From: Opitutia bacterium
Lineage (GTDB): Bacteria > Verrucomicrobiota > Verrucomicrobiia > Opitutales > Opitutaceae
NCBI GenBank assembly: GCA_003142955.1
Contig: PLOH01000118.1
Coordinates: forward strand, 55,958-112,932
Length of the DNA stretch: 56,975 bases
Direction: 5' to 3'
The notes beneath the pieces were generated by a model, which was not told the origin of the DNA, searched no databases, and saw nothing but the letters and a program-made list of their open reading frames with translations. Of the stretch, positions 41,158 through 50,376 are shown in pieces (position 1 is the stretch's first letter; every line of letters starts with the position of its first letter). A program made the position numbers and the translations under genes.

Positions 41158-41664
41158 TTACCTCGCCGGTGCGGCGTAAACGGTTTCGATCGAGGGAAGA
41201 TTCGACGCCGCCATCGCGACCGGAGCTCTTCCGGAGGAATTGAAAGTCGCGTAGACGATACCGAGGAGATTCCCGGCGTTCACCACCGTGCTGTCGGCTT
41301 CGGCGTTGTTATAACCTTTGACCTGCCAGCCGCCGGCCACGGGAGCGATGATTCGGTGCGCGACCTTCTCACCAAAACGATTCACATAAACGGCGATCAT
41401 TCCGACCCGGAGGCGGGCGGCGTCGATCTTCTTCACCACGACCACTGCATCATCACCAAAATAGGGCAGCATCGATTGGCCCGCGACGCGCACGACGTTC
41501 AATTCCGGCCGGTGCGCCGTGATGGCGAGCGCATCAGAGACCGCGCCATCGTAGGTCATTCCCGCATCACTCCGCTCCTTCGCCGCCGCCGTCGTCGTCG
41601 CCATCATCGCGAGCACCATCGTGCTCACCGGGAGGATCAGGCGGACTGCGGCTTTGATTCTCAC
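41158..41664 (-). CDS. Exported S24/S26 (signal-peptidase-like) domain protein
   Basis: 168 residues from a GTG at 41664. N-terminal export signal (ILPVSTMVLAMMATTTAAA), then one peptidase S24/S26 fold of the eukaryotic/archaeal signal-peptidase type: Ser64 in AGQSMLPYF, VVVVKKIDAARLRVGMIAVY, His103 in VAHRII and KGYNNAEAD. In active ER-type enzymes the last motif is usually KGDNN...D; here the first Asp is replaced by Tyr118 while Asp124 remains. It also lacks a C-terminal anchor. It may be a degenerate or a specialised envelope protease. It stands alone between repeats. Confidence 0.75.
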   Translation of the reverse strand: MRIKAAVRLILPVSTMVLAMMATTTAAAKERSDAGMTYDGAVSDALAITAHRPELNVVRVAGQSMLPYFGDDAVVVVKKIDAARLRVGMIAVYVNRFGEKVAHRIIAPVAGGWQVKGYNNAEADSTVVNAGNLLGIVYATFNSSGRAPVAMAASNLPSIETVYAAPAR

Positions 41665-41847
41665 GCGCTTAGCTTAGTCGCCAGCGCGGTTTCCGGGTAG
41701 TCGGCCTCCACCTTAAACGGTTGGTCTTGCTTCCCTTAGTTCAGGCACGGACTTCTCCCGATGCTCCCGGCGCAAACTCCCGAGTCCGCTGCGGCAAGTC
41801 CCCATGAAACGTAGGTGGATCCCCCCCAGCGAAGCCTCGCCTCAGGC

Positions 41848-41989
41848 GTACCAATTAAATAGACGCCGACCTCGCTCGTGAAAAGTGATGCCCCCAAGTG
41901 ATCGGCGTAGGAAGCCTGCTAGCAGGCGATCTCCACCTCTGAATCGCGAGCAAGCTCGCTTCCTACAATTTGCATAGAAACGGCTCAGG
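41848..41989. repeat. REPIN-A full copy (minus orientation)
   Basis: Reverse-complement twin of 40351-40494, including both arms and the ~55-base flank (AATTAAATAGACGCCGACCT...). With that copy it brackets ndk and the S26-like gene. The gap 41665-42176 otherwise contains the small dyad at 42051-42076 and no gene. Confidence 0.88.
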
Positions 41990-42050
41990 CCGAAACGATG
42001 GAGCCGGATTCAGGGCGGCATCGCCCGATTCCGCCGCATTTCGGGAGGCA

Positions 42051-42076
42051 AGGCGGGGTTCGGCGACCCCGCCCTA
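42051..42076. repeat. Short GC palindrome
   Basis: AGGCGGGGTTCGGCGACCCCGCCCTA: GGCGGGGTC-type dyad with a short loop, another member of the palindromic background of the intergenic DNA. 100 bases from the 3' end of the epimerase gene; possible terminator but no T-run. Confidence 0.5.
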
Positions 42077-42176
42077 CAACGTCGCCGCGGATCGTTCGCG
42101 CTGCCGCGAGAAAAAACCGCCCTGATGGAATGAATCCGAGTGTGAGCATTCCCGGCGCCACGCGACACCGGCCTCC

Positions 42177-43079
42177 CTACTTTGTCGCCAACAACGCGCG
42201 GAATGCTCCGGCCAGTTCCGGATGTGCAAAATGGAATCCGCTTTCAAGGAGGCGCTGCGGTTGCACCCGCGTGCTCGCCAGCAACATTTCGTCCGCCATC
42301 TCCCCCAACACCGTCCGCAGTACAAATGCTGGCACGCGCGCAAACGTCCGCCGGCCCAGGACGTGGGCCAGTGCTGCGCAAAACTCTGCATTCCGCACCG
42401 GCGTGGGAGCAACCGCGTTCACCGGCCCGGTCAGGCTCGTCTCCCGGATTGCATGCAGGATCGCGCCCAGCACGTCCTCCAACGTGATCCAGCTGACCCA
42501 TTGCTGACCATCGCCCAGCGGGGCGCCAAATCCCGCGTGGTACACCGGCATCAGTCGGGCGAGCACTCCCCCGCCGCGCCCCAGCACCAATCCGAAACGC
42601 AACATGACGTTCCGAATCCCCACACTGCCGGCGATCTTCGCCTCCTCCTCCCAGGCGTGGCAAACCTCGGCGAGAAATCCTCGGCCGGGGCCACTCGCCT
42701 CGGTGAGTTCTTCTTCCTTTCGATCGCCGTAGTAACCCACGGCCGAGGCGTTCACGAATGTCCGCGGCCGGCGGTTGAGGTGGGCCATGACGGCCACCAA
42801 GGCGCGGGTTCCCTCAATGCGGCTGCGGAGGATTTCCTCTTTGCGCATCGCCGTCCACCGGCCGCCGGAGAGATTTGAACCGGCGAGATTCACGATCCCG
42901 TCCAGATTTTCGAGCGACTGGCGTTGTTCCATGTCGACCGACAACGGATGCCATTCCACCTCATTCGGCCGTTCGGCCGGCCGCCGCACCAGGCGAATCA
43001 CTTCGTGGCCTTCCGCCTCCAGTCGCCGCACCAGTGCGTTGCCAATGAAACCAGAGGTTCCGGTCACGGCAAATCTCAT
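42177..43079 (-). CDS. TIGR01777/YfcH-type NAD(P)-dependent epimerase
   Basis: 300 residues from the ATG at 43079; upstream codons to 43220 are not needed. MRFAVTGTSGFIGNALVRRL has the Rossmann GxxGxxG; then IVNLAGSNLSGGRW, SRIEGTRALV, FVNASAVGYYGDR (catalytic Ser/Tyr motif of this SDR branch) and WVSWITLEDVLGAI. The C-terminal part (VPAFVLRTVLGEMADEMLLA; LESGFHFAHPEL) is the DUF1731-type domain specific to YfcH proteins. Cytoplasmic; the substrate of this family is unknown. Length is the usual ~300. Confidence 0.93.
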   Translation of the reverse strand: MRFAVTGTSGFIGNALVRRLEAEGHEVIRLVRRPAERPNEVEWHPLSVDMEQRQSLENLDGIVNLAGSNLSGGRWTAMRKEEILRSRIEGTRALVAVMAHLNRRPRTFVNASAVGYYGDRKEEELTEASGPGRGFLAEVCHAWEEEAKIAGSVGIRNVMLRFGLVLGRGGGVLARLMPVYHAGFGAPLGDGQQWVSWITLEDVLGAILHAIRETSLTGPVNAVAPTPVRNAEFCAALAHVLGRRTFARVPAFVLRTVLGEMADEMLLASTRVQPQRLLESGFHFAHPELAGAFRALLATK

Positions 43080-43298
43080 GGTCGCACTATGGCCCCTCGG
43101 AGGATCTTTCCAAGCGGAACCGCCCGCGGATCCCGCGCCTGCGAGAATCAGCCACGCCGCCCGCGGCTGGCCGGACTCATGCAGCCGCACTTTGTTTTGC
43201 GCTACGTTCTCATCGACCAAAAGGTGGCGCGCGTTGTCCTCAACGCGCCCGGAGCGTCTTGGGGACCAGCCGCTCCACCTCGGCTCCTTGGCTCCCGC

Positions 43299-44741
43299 CT
43301 AAATGGTATTCTCGTAGAGCCGCTCGTAGGCGGTGGCGGCCTTCTCCCAGCTGAAGTCGCGGCTCATGGCGCGCCTGATGGTTTCGCCCAGGCGTTCCGG
43401 TTGCCCGTGGAGTTGCAGCGCCCGATACAACGCCTGCACGAATTCCCCAGCCGATGGGACAAACATGATTCCGGTGCCGTCCTCGGGATGTTCGTCGAGG
43501 TCGACGACCGTGTCGATAAAACCGCCCACCCGGCTAACCACCGGGACGGTGCCGTACGCCTGGCTGTACATTTGATTGAGGCCGCACGGTTCGAAAAGCG
43601 AAGGCATGAGAAAGAAATCCGCGCCCGCCTCGATCAGGTGACTGGTTTCCTCGTCGAGCTTCAGGCTGAGCGCGATCTTCTTCGGGTGCACCTGCGCCAA
43701 AGCGCGGAGGGCGGTCTCATACCGCTTCTCCCCGGTGCCGAGCACGATCAACCGGCAATCGTGTTCGATGAAGAAATCTTTCGCGGCCAGCAGCAGATCC
43801 AGGCCTTTCTGCTCCGTCAGGCGGCAGATCATGCCGAAAACCGGGCCCTTGAACGCCTCATCGAAACCCATCTTTTTTAGCAGCGCAGCGCGGCAAACGG
43901 GTTTGCCCGTGAGGTCATGAACGGCATATCTCGCCGGCAACAGCCGATCCCTGGCCGGATTCCACACTTTCGGGTCGATGCCGTTGACCAATCCCACCAA
44001 GTCATCGCTCCGCGTCCCCACCACGCCTTCCAGTCCGCAGCCAAACTCGGGCGTCTGGATCTCCTGCGCATAGCGTGGGCTGACGGTGGTAACCCGGTCC
44101 GCAAACAGGATCCCGCCCTTCATCAGGTTGATCTGGCCATAGTACTCAAAACCGTCGATGCCGAGGAGCTCGTCCGGAAGATTGGTGAGCGCAAACGACC
44201 GCATTGGAAAGACCCCCTGGAACGCAATGTTGTGAATCGTGAACACCGTCTTCATCGCGAGGGAGATGCCGCTGCGCCGTTCTTCGTAACGCACCAGCAG
44301 CGGCAGCAGCGCGGCCTGCCAGTCGTGACTGTGCACCACATCCGCGCGGATCTCGGCGATCCGCATGACCTCCACGACGGCCTTGCAGAAAAAAACGAAG
44401 CGGGCGTCGTTATCCTCGTAATCGCGCTCGCCATTGCCATAGGGGAAACGGCGGTCAAAATACTCCTCGCGTCCGATGAAATACACCGTGAGGCCCTTCT
44501 TGAGTGGGAGCACGCGGACGTCTCCCGCACAGATCCGGTCGCCCATCTCCACCCTCAACCCGAGCCGTTGTTCGGCGCGGGCCATGTCTTTGTGCTCCAA
44601 GGCGGCGCGATAAGCGGGCACGAAGACCGCCACCTCATGGCCCTTGTCGGCCAGAGTGGAGGCGAGCGACCCGACGGCATCAGCCAGCCCACCCGTCTTC
44701 ACATACGGATACAATTCGCTGGCTGCGTGAATGATCTTCAT
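43299..44741 (-). CDS. glgA: Glycogen synthase (ADP-glucose type, GT5)
   Basis: 480 residues. MKIIHAASELYPYVKTGGLA contains the ADP-glucose-binding KTGGL (15-19), followed by DVVHSHDWQAALLPLL, FTIHNIAFQGVFP, VTTVSPRYAQEI, VNGIDPKVWNP, CRLTEQKGLDLLL and the GT-B C-terminal site LMPSLFEPCGLNQMYSQAYG. Makes the linear alpha-1,4-glucan of glycogen. The ATG at 44741 is preferred over a TTG two codons earlier. Next to it, divergent by 127 bases, is rnr; no other glg gene is in the window. Confidence 0.97.
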   Translation of the reverse strand: MKIIHAASELYPYVKTGGLADAVGSLASTLADKGHEVAVFVPAYRAALEHKDMARAEQRLGLRVEMGDRICAGDVRVLPLKKGLTVYFIGREEYFDRRFPYGNGERDYEDNDARFVFFCKAVVEVMRIAEIRADVVHSHDWQAALLPLLVRYEERRSGISLAMKTVFTIHNIAFQGVFPMRSFALTNLPDELLGIDGFEYYGQINLMKGGILFADRVTTVSPRYAQEIQTPEFGCGLEGVVGTRSDDLVGLVNGIDPKVWNPARDRLLPARYAVHDLTGKPVCRAALLKKMGFDEAFKGPVFGMICRLTEQKGLDLLLAAKDFFIEHDCRLIVLGTGEKRYETALRALAQVHPKKIALSLKLDEETSHLIEAGADFFLMPSLFEPCGLNQMYSQAYGTVPVVSRVGGFIDTVVDLDEHPEDGTGIMFVPSAGEFVQALYRALQLHGQPERLGETIRRAMSRDFSWEKAATAYERLYENTI

Positions 44742-44868
44742 GCTCAAACCTTAAGGGGAGCGCGCCCCGCAGGCCAGTAGAAAGCGGCCGCTGTTTTGGG
44801 TTGGCGCCTCTGCATCATTCGTTTGATTAAACATTTGCGATGCATGGCATCAGCAATATCCTCTGATC

Positions 44869-47115
44869 ATGAAGCTTCGCAACCGTCTGCTGGCCCTTTT
44901 CCGTTCGGCCGATTACGTGCCGATGCCCGAGCCAGAGATCGCCCGGACCTTCGGTCTGGCGAGGAAGGAGCGAGATGCCCTGAACATCGAGATCCGCCAA
45001 TTGCTCGGGGCCGGCGAAATCGTTCAGATCAAAGAGGACAGGCTCTGTCTGCCACGCGACGCCGACCTCGTCACCGGCCGGATCCTGTTCCGCCAGGGCG
45101 GCTCGGCCTACGTCGTCCGGGAACGGGGTCCGAGTGAACCCGAAAAGGAGGCGGTCCAGATCCCGGCTGAGAACACCGGAGTGGCGATCCACGGCGACCG
45201 CGTCGTGGTGCGCCTAAGCGACGAACTCAGCCGCCCACGCGGCGGCCGCCACGGCGGCGAGCCGACCGGCCGCGTCATCCGCATCCTCGAACGCGCCCAC
45301 GAAACCCTCACCGGCAACCTGCAGCGCACGAAGCTGTTTTTCTACGTCGCCCCGGACGACCCGCGTTTCCTCCATGACATCTACGTGCCGGATCCGGCGA
45401 AGTCAGGCGTACGCCCGGTTCCCACGATTGGCGACAAGGTCGTGGTGAAGCTCGACGAGTGGACGCAACGGCACGTCAATCCCGAGGGCACGATCGTCGC
45501 CCGCCTCGGCCGCACGCACGAGCCGAGCGCCGAACTGGCCGCGATCTTTCACAAATACCGCCTGTCCCCTGAATTCCCGGCTGACGTCCGCCGCGAGGCC
45601 GCCGCCCTCCCCGCCCGCGTCGGCATCGCCGAGCTGTTCGGGCGGCTTGACTACCGCGCCGTGCCTACCTTCACCATCGATCCCGACGACGCCAAGGATT
45701 TCGACGACGCGCTCTCGGTCGAAAACCTGCCGAACGGCGACCTGCGCGTCGGCGTCCACATCGCCGATGTCAGCAGTTATGTGAGACCCGGCACGGCGCT
45801 CGACACCGAGGCGCAGCGCCGCGGCAATTCCACTTATCTGGTCGGCACCGTCGTTCCGATGCTGCCGCACGAGCTCTCCAACGGCCTGTGCAGTCTCGTG
45901 GAGGGGGAAGATCGCCTGACCAAGGCCGTCCTGCTCACCTTTCACAAAGGCCAGCTGCACAGCACCGCGTTTGCCAACACGGTCATCCGCAGCCGCAAAC
46001 GCCTGACCTACCGCCAGGCCTATGCCCTGCTCAAGGAAGACAGCCTCGACAAGATCCGCCGGCTGCCCTTGCCGCCCGCGCACCAGACGGGCTCGACTGG
46101 CCGGGCGCTGTCCGATCTGCGGCGCGACGAGCTCGCCGACCTGCAGCGGTGGATCCGCCAGCTCTGGGATCTTGCCCTCCGGCTCCGCCGCGAGCGCATG
46201 CGCAACGGCAGCCTCGACCTCGACATGCCCGAGGTGAAAATCTTCGTCGACGAACACGGTTACGCCGACCGCCTGGAGCGCATTGAGCAGGACGAGAGCC
46301 ACCAATTGATCGAGGAATTCATGCTGGCCGCCAACGAAGCGGTCGCCCGCGTCGCGCGCCAGCATCGTCTGCCCTCGCTCTACCGCGTGCATGACGACCC
46401 GGATGAGGAGAAGTTGCAGGAATACCGCAAGGAACTGGCGACGTTCGGGGTCGCGGTCGGCGATCTCACCCTACGCGGCGAGATTTCCCGGCTCCTCAAT
46501 ATCCTCAAGTCGCACCCGCAAGGGTACACCCTGCGGACCCAGCTCCTGCGCAGTCTGCGGAAAGCGGTCTATCGCGCGTCGCCAGACGGTCACTACGGCC
46601 TGGCCAAGACGGACTACACGCATTTCACCTCACCCATCCGGCGCTACGCCGATCTCGTGGTCCACCGCGTCTTCGACCACTACCTCGTCAAGCATCTGGG
46701 CCAGGCCGCCCCGCGCGGATTCCAGTTCGGCTATAACATCGCCCGCATGGAAATCCTGGCGCAGCACCTCAGCCTCACCGAACAGAACAGCACGGAAGCA
46801 GAGCGCGAGTCGCAGAAGGTGAAGCTGCTCGAGTTTTTCGAGCGCGAAACGACGAAGAAAAAGCGGACCGTGTTTGCCGCGGTCATCACCGATGTGCGAA
46901 ATCACGGGCTGTTTGTCGAACTGCCCGACGCCATGACGTTCGGGCTGGTCCACCTTTCGACGCTGCGTGACGATCTTTATCAGCTGAACAACGCCGGCAC
47001 CGCCCTGGTCGGCCGGCGCTCGAAGCGGCGCCTGGAACTTGGCCAGAAGATCAGCGTCGTCACCGAGCGGGTCGACCGCTTCAAGCGCCAGATCGACTTC
47101 CGGCTGAACGGCTGA
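44869..47115 (+). CDS. rnr: Ribonuclease R (RNB-family 3'-5' exoribonuclease)
   Basis: 748 residues. An N-terminal winged-helix domain (FRSADYVPMPEPEIARTFGL), two cold-shock-like OB domains (~70-230), the RNB catalytic domain with the metal-binding acidic cluster FTIDPDDAKDFDDALSV and YTHFTSPIRRYADLVVHR, and a C-terminal S1 domain (AAVITDVRNHGLFVELPDAM). Degrades structured RNA, taking part in rRNA and mRNA turnover. Slightly short of E. coli RNase R because the Lys-rich tail is missing. Monocistronic; a REPIN-B element begins at its stop. Confidence 0.96.
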   Translation: MKLRNRLLALFRSADYVPMPEPEIARTFGLARKERDALNIEIRQLLGAGEIVQIKEDRLCLPRDADLVTGRILFRQGGSAYVVRERGPSEPEKEAVQIPAENTGVAIHGDRVVVRLSDELSRPRGGRHGGEPTGRVIRILERAHETLTGNLQRTKLFFYVAPDDPRFLHDIYVPDPAKSGVRPVPTIGDKVVVKLDEWTQRHVNPEGTIVARLGRTHEPSAELAAIFHKYRLSPEFPADVRREAAALPARVGIAELFGRLDYRAVPTFTIDPDDAKDFDDALSVENLPNGDLRVGVHIADVSSYVRPGTALDTEAQRRGNSTYLVGTVVPMLPHELSNGLCSLVEGEDRLTKAVLLTFHKGQLHSTAFANTVIRSRKRLTYRQAYALLKEDSLDKIRRLPLPPAHQTGSTGRALSDLRRDELADLQRWIRQLWDLALRLRRERMRNGSLDLDMPEVKIFVDEHGYADRLERIEQDESHQLIEEFMLAANEAVARVARQHRLPSLYRVHDDPDEEKLQEYRKELATFGVAVGDLTLRGEISRLLNILKSHPQGYTLRTQLLRSLRKAVYRASPDGHYGLAKTDYTHFTSPIRRYADLVVHRVFDHYLVKHLGQAAPRGFQFGYNIARMEILAQHLSLTEQNSTEAERESQKVKLLEFFERETTKKKRTVFAAVITDVRNHGLFVELPDAMTFGLVHLSTLRDDLYQLNNAGTALVGRRSKRRLELGQKISVVTERVDRFKRQIDFRLNG

Positions 47116-47240
47116 GCCAAGAGCAATTGCGGGCAATTCTCCTCGTGCGTTCGCGAACCGGTGGTGTGCCAGCGTAAGAAACCCGCTGGCGGGCGATCAT
47201 CGGTCGCAAGCGACCTTCCTACTGCATGATCCTGGCTGAG
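47113..47240. repeat. REPIN-B copy 1
   Basis: TGAGCCAAGAGCAATTGC...TCGTGCGTTCGCGAACCG...ACCCGCTGGCGGGCGATCAT then CGGTCGCAAGCGACCTTCCT, ending GGCTGAGCCC. The same order of blocks occurs at 50521-50640. Two REP hairpins (CCCGCTGGCGGG and GGTCGCAAGCGACC) lie side by side as in REPIN-A. Overlaps the rnr stop codon. Confidence 0.8.
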
Positions 47241-47329
47241 CCCTTGCACGCGATCACCGGACTTATCCAGCCCCATCCACAAAACGGGTTTTTGCGTCGG
47301 ATACCCTCGCCGCCTCCGCCATTCCATCC

Positions 47330-48280
47330 ATGAGCGCTCCTCTAATTCAAGGTCTTCATCATGTCACCGCCGTCTGTGGCGCCCCGCAACGCAACTTTGA
47401 CTTTTACTCCGGTCTCCTGGGACTGCGATTGGTGAAGAAGACGGTCAACTTCGACGATCCGGGCACCTACCATCTCTACTATGCCGACGGCGCGGGCACG
47501 CCCGGCTCCGTCTTGACATTTTTCCCCTGGGTCGAGGCTCCCGCCGGACGGGTCGGAACCGGCCAGGTCAGCGCAATCGCCTACGCCGTTTCGGAACCGG
47601 GTTTTGCCTACTGGCAGGGTCGACTGGCGGCAAACAAAGTGGAGTTCCATGGCCCGAAGGCACGTTTTGACGAAACCTACATCGAGTTCGCAGATCCCGA
47701 CGGGCTGAAGCTAGAGCTCGTCGTGGCTGACCAATCGGCGGCCTTCACGGCATGGGCGAACTCGCCCGTGCCCGCCGCGATGCAGTTCCGAGGATTTCAT
47801 TCGGTGACGCTTGCGGAGTCCGGCGTCGGGCCGACCCAGGCGCTGCTGACCACCCAGATGGGCTGGACACTGGTCAAGGAGCAGGACGGCCGTTTCCGCC
47901 ACCGGGCGCCCACCATTGGGCCAGCCTCGCTGGTGGATGTTCTCCCTACGCCCGGCGCTCCAGGCGGCCTGCCCGGCACGGGCACCGTGCACCACGTGGC
48001 ATTCCGGGTGGACAGCGACGCGACCCAACAAGCCTGGCGCAACCAACTGCGCGAAATGGGCTACCACGTCAGCCCGGTGATGGATCGAACGTATTTCCAC
48101 TCAATCTACTATCGCGAGCCCGGCGGCGTCCTGTTCGAGATCGCCACGAATCCGCCAGGTTTCACCGTGGACGAGCCCGCCGGGACGATGGGGACGAGCC
48201 TAAAGCTGCCGGAACAATATGAGCCCCTCCGCACCCAGATCGAAAAAGCCCTGCCCAGCCTCAAATCCACCGCCGCATGA
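47330..48280 (+). CDS. Ring-cleaving dioxygenase-like VOC protein (MhqO-like)
   Basis: 316 residues, two glyoxalase/VOC modules (1-135 and 150-300). Metal-site residues are recognisable: His in GLHHVTAVCG, the Glu in KLELVVAD; in the second module His in FRGFHSVTL, His in VHHVAFRV and Glu in VLFEIATNPP. These proteins (MhqO/YkcA group) are Fe-dependent extradiol-dioxygenase-like and are linked to quinone and electrophile stress. The next gene, an esterase of the MhqD type, overlaps by 4 bases, which repeats the mhqO-mhqD pairing known from Bacillus. Confidence 0.92.
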   Translation: MSAPLIQGLHHVTAVCGAPQRNFDFYSGLLGLRLVKKTVNFDDPGTYHLYYADGAGTPGSVLTFFPWVEAPAGRVGTGQVSAIAYAVSEPGFAYWQGRLAANKVEFHGPKARFDETYIEFADPDGLKLELVVADQSAAFTAWANSPVPAAMQFRGFHSVTLAESGVGPTQALLTTQMGWTLVKEQDGRFRHRAPTIGPASLVDVLPTPGAPGGLPGTGTVHHVAFRVDSDATQQAWRNQLREMGYHVSPVMDRTYFHSIYYREPGGVLFEIATNPPGFTVDEPAGTMGTSLKLPEQYEPLRTQIEKALPSLKSTAA

Positions 48281-48900
48281 GAATTCACGAAGGCCAGCCG
48301 GTGCTGCGCGATGGCGCGCCGCTCGCCACCGCCGGGGCGGTGTTGATTCTTCTCCACGGCCGCGGCAGCCGCGCCGAAGAAATGATTGAGCTCGGACGCG
48401 CCCTGCGCCTGCCCAACGTTGCCCTCGTTGCCCCCCAGGCGGCGGACGGCGAATGGTATCCGCAGCGCTTCTTGGCCCCGCGGGCACAGAACGAACCCTG
48501 GCTGGCTTCCGCTCTGGCCGTGTTGGCGCGATTGATCGACGAAGTTGACGGCGAGGTCCGATTGCGGGAAATGATCGTGCTCGGCGGCTTCTCCCAGGGA
48601 GCGTGTTTGGCGATGGACTTTGCCGCCAGTCACCCGCGCCGCTATGCCGCGGTCCTGGGATTGAGCGGCGCTCTCATCGGTCCTCTTGACAGCCGGAACG
48701 AATACCGCGGTTCGCTCGGCGGCACGCCGGTTCTCGTCGGCTGTGCGGAACGCGATCCGCATATTCCCATCGAGCACGTGCGCGCCAGTGCGCAGACCTT
48801 TCGCGACCTGGGTGCGGTCGTGACTGAGCAGATCTTCCCCGGCGCCGCCCACACGGTGTTTCCCGAGGAGATTGCCTGGATGCGCCGCCTGGCCCTCTGA
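48277..48900 (+). CDS. Alpha/beta hydrolase, phospholipase/carboxylesterase family (MhqD-like)
   Basis: 207 residues. Oxyanion region VLILLHGRGSRAEEM, nucleophile Ser in VLGGFSQGACLAMDFA, catalytic Asp in VGCAERDPHIP and His in FPGAAHTVFPEE. Cytosolic esterase of the YpfH/MhqD type. Start codon overlaps the dioxygenase stop (ATGA at 48277), so the pair forms a small operon. Likely acts on aromatic/quinone-derived esters, inferred from the mhq analogy. Confidence 0.92.
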   Translation: MRIHEGQPVLRDGAPLATAGAVLILLHGRGSRAEEMIELGRALRLPNVALVAPQAADGEWYPQRFLAPRAQNEPWLASALAVLARLIDEVDGEVRLREMIVLGGFSQGACLAMDFAASHPRRYAAVLGLSGALIGPLDSRNEYRGSLGGTPVLVGCAERDPHIPIEHVRASAQTFRDLGAVVTEQIFPGAAHTVFPEEIAWMRRLAL

Positions 48901-48968
48901 CCGGATTGGGTCCAGTGTTTCCGCCGGGCATTTGCCGAGTCGGATTGTTCGGGTAAGATTGCGGAGTC

Positions 48969-50270
48969 ATGAAGGCATCCGACAGTCCGGCTTTCCCCCA
49001 CGTCGTCGTCCTTGGCGCCGGTTTCGGCGGACTCACGTTCGCCCAGAGGCTTCCGTCTTCCTTGGCACGAGTCACGGTGGTGGACCGTCAGAACCACCAC
49101 CTCTTCCAACCGCTGCTCTATCAGGTGGCCACCGCGGGCTTGGCCGCGCCCGACATCGCGCAACCGATTCGCTCCATCCTGCGCCGAAAGCCCAATCTCA
49201 ACGTCCTCATGGCCGAGGTCCAGGCGATCGATCTTGCCGCCCGGAAGGTGATCCTAGACCGCGGCGAACTCGGGTATGATTACCTCATTCTCTCCCTCGG
49301 CGGCCGCACCGGCTATTTCGGACATCCGGACTGGGAGCGCCATGCGCCCGGTCTCAAATCGCTCGACGACGCCTTGCGGATTCGCCGGACCGTCCTGCTT
49401 GCATTTGAACGCGCGGAAACCGAAACGGATCCGGCGCGCCGCATACAGCTCATGACCATTGTCGTGGTGGGCGGAGGGCCGACCGGCGTCGAACTGGCCG
49501 GCACATTTGCCGAGCTTGCCCACACCGTGTTGCGGCGGGATTTCGAGCACATCGATCCAACGCGGGCGCACGTCATCCTGATCGAAGCCGGATCCCGCGT
49601 CCTGGCCGCGTTTCCCCCGGAACTCTCGGCCAGCGCGCAACGCCAGCTCGCGCGCCTCGGCGTCGACGTCCGAACGGGCACCCTCGTCAAGGATATCCGC
49701 GACGGCGAGGTTGAACTGAGCACTGGCACGGTCCGCGTCGCCAACGTGATCTGGGCGGCTGGCGTCGAGGCGCATCCGCTGACTCGGACGCTCGGGCTCG
49801 AGACGGACCGGGCCGGCCGCCTCAAGGTCGCCCCCGATCTCAGCCTTCCGGGGCATCCGGAGGTCTTCGCGCTGGGCGATCTGGTGAGCCTGGTGGACCG
49901 GAAGGGCGTGACCGTGCCGGGGATTGCTCCGGCCGCGATGCAGATGGGCGCCCATGCGGCAAATCTCCTGGTCCGGGAGATTCGCGCCGGAGATCGGAAC
50001 CGGCCGCGCGCGGCCTTCACCTATTGGGACAAGGGTAATATGGCCACCATCGGCCGGTCGGCCGCCGTGGCGCAGATCGGCCGGCTCCAATTCAGTGGCT
50101 GGCCGGCGTGGGCGGCTTGGCTAAGCGTGCACCTGATCTTCCTCGTGGGCTTTCGCAACAAACTCTCGGTGTTCCTCCAGTGGCTGTATTCGTACCTCAC
50201 CTACAAAAGGGGCGCCCGGATTATCACCGGTCTCGACGAGCGGGATTGGCCCGTCCCGCCGCGGGCATGA
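48969..50270 (+). CDS. ndh: Type II NADH dehydrogenase (NDH-2)
   Basis: 433 residues. FAD-binding HVVVLGAGFGGLTFAQRL, the quinone-site-like NHHLFQPLLYQVATAGL, NADH-binding TIVVVGGGPTGVELAGTFAE, the second FAD motif GHPEVFALGDLVSL and a C-terminal membrane-binding amphipathic/hydrophobic segment (AWAAWLSVHLIFLVGFRNKL). Non-proton-pumping NADH:quinone oxidoreductase on the inner membrane. Length and motifs fit Ndh well. Transcribed alone, 68 bases after the esterase gene, possibly in the same unit. Confidence 0.95.
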   Translation: MKASDSPAFPHVVVLGAGFGGLTFAQRLPSSLARVTVVDRQNHHLFQPLLYQVATAGLAAPDIAQPIRSILRRKPNLNVLMAEVQAIDLAARKVILDRGELGYDYLILSLGGRTGYFGHPDWERHAPGLKSLDDALRIRRTVLLAFERAETETDPARRIQLMTIVVVGGGPTGVELAGTFAELAHTVLRRDFEHIDPTRAHVILIEAGSRVLAAFPPELSASAQRQLARLGVDVRTGTLVKDIRDGEVELSTGTVRVANVIWAAGVEAHPLTRTLGLETDRAGRLKVAPDLSLPGHPEVFALGDLVSLVDRKGVTVPGIAPAAMQMGAHAANLLVREIRAGDRNRPRAAFTYWDKGNMATIGRSAAVAQIGRLQFSGWPAWAAWLSVHLIFLVGFRNKLSVFLQWLYSYLTYKRGARIITGLDERDWPVPPRA

Positions 50271-50319
50271 TCCATCCGGCTAGAGCGGTTTAAATTGAAC
50301 TGTGGCCGAGAACGCGAAC

Positions 50320-50376
50320 GTAGCTGCGAGCGCCAGCGAGCGGATGGTTCGTCCACTCGCTGGCGCTCGCGGCTAC
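50320..50376. repeat. REP-like palindrome
   Basis: GTAGCTGCGAGCGCCAGCGAG (50320-50340) answered by CTCGCTGGCGCTCGCGGCTAC (50356-50376), loop of 15 bases. The right arm recurs at 3850-3869. In the gene-free stretch 50271-50695 this and the REPIN-B copy are the only features. Confidence 0.72.

Noticed and set aside
40351-41989. Composite transposon carrying ndk
   Set aside because: The flanking inverted repeats are REPIN-like, no transposase lies between or beside them, and no target-site duplication could be seen.
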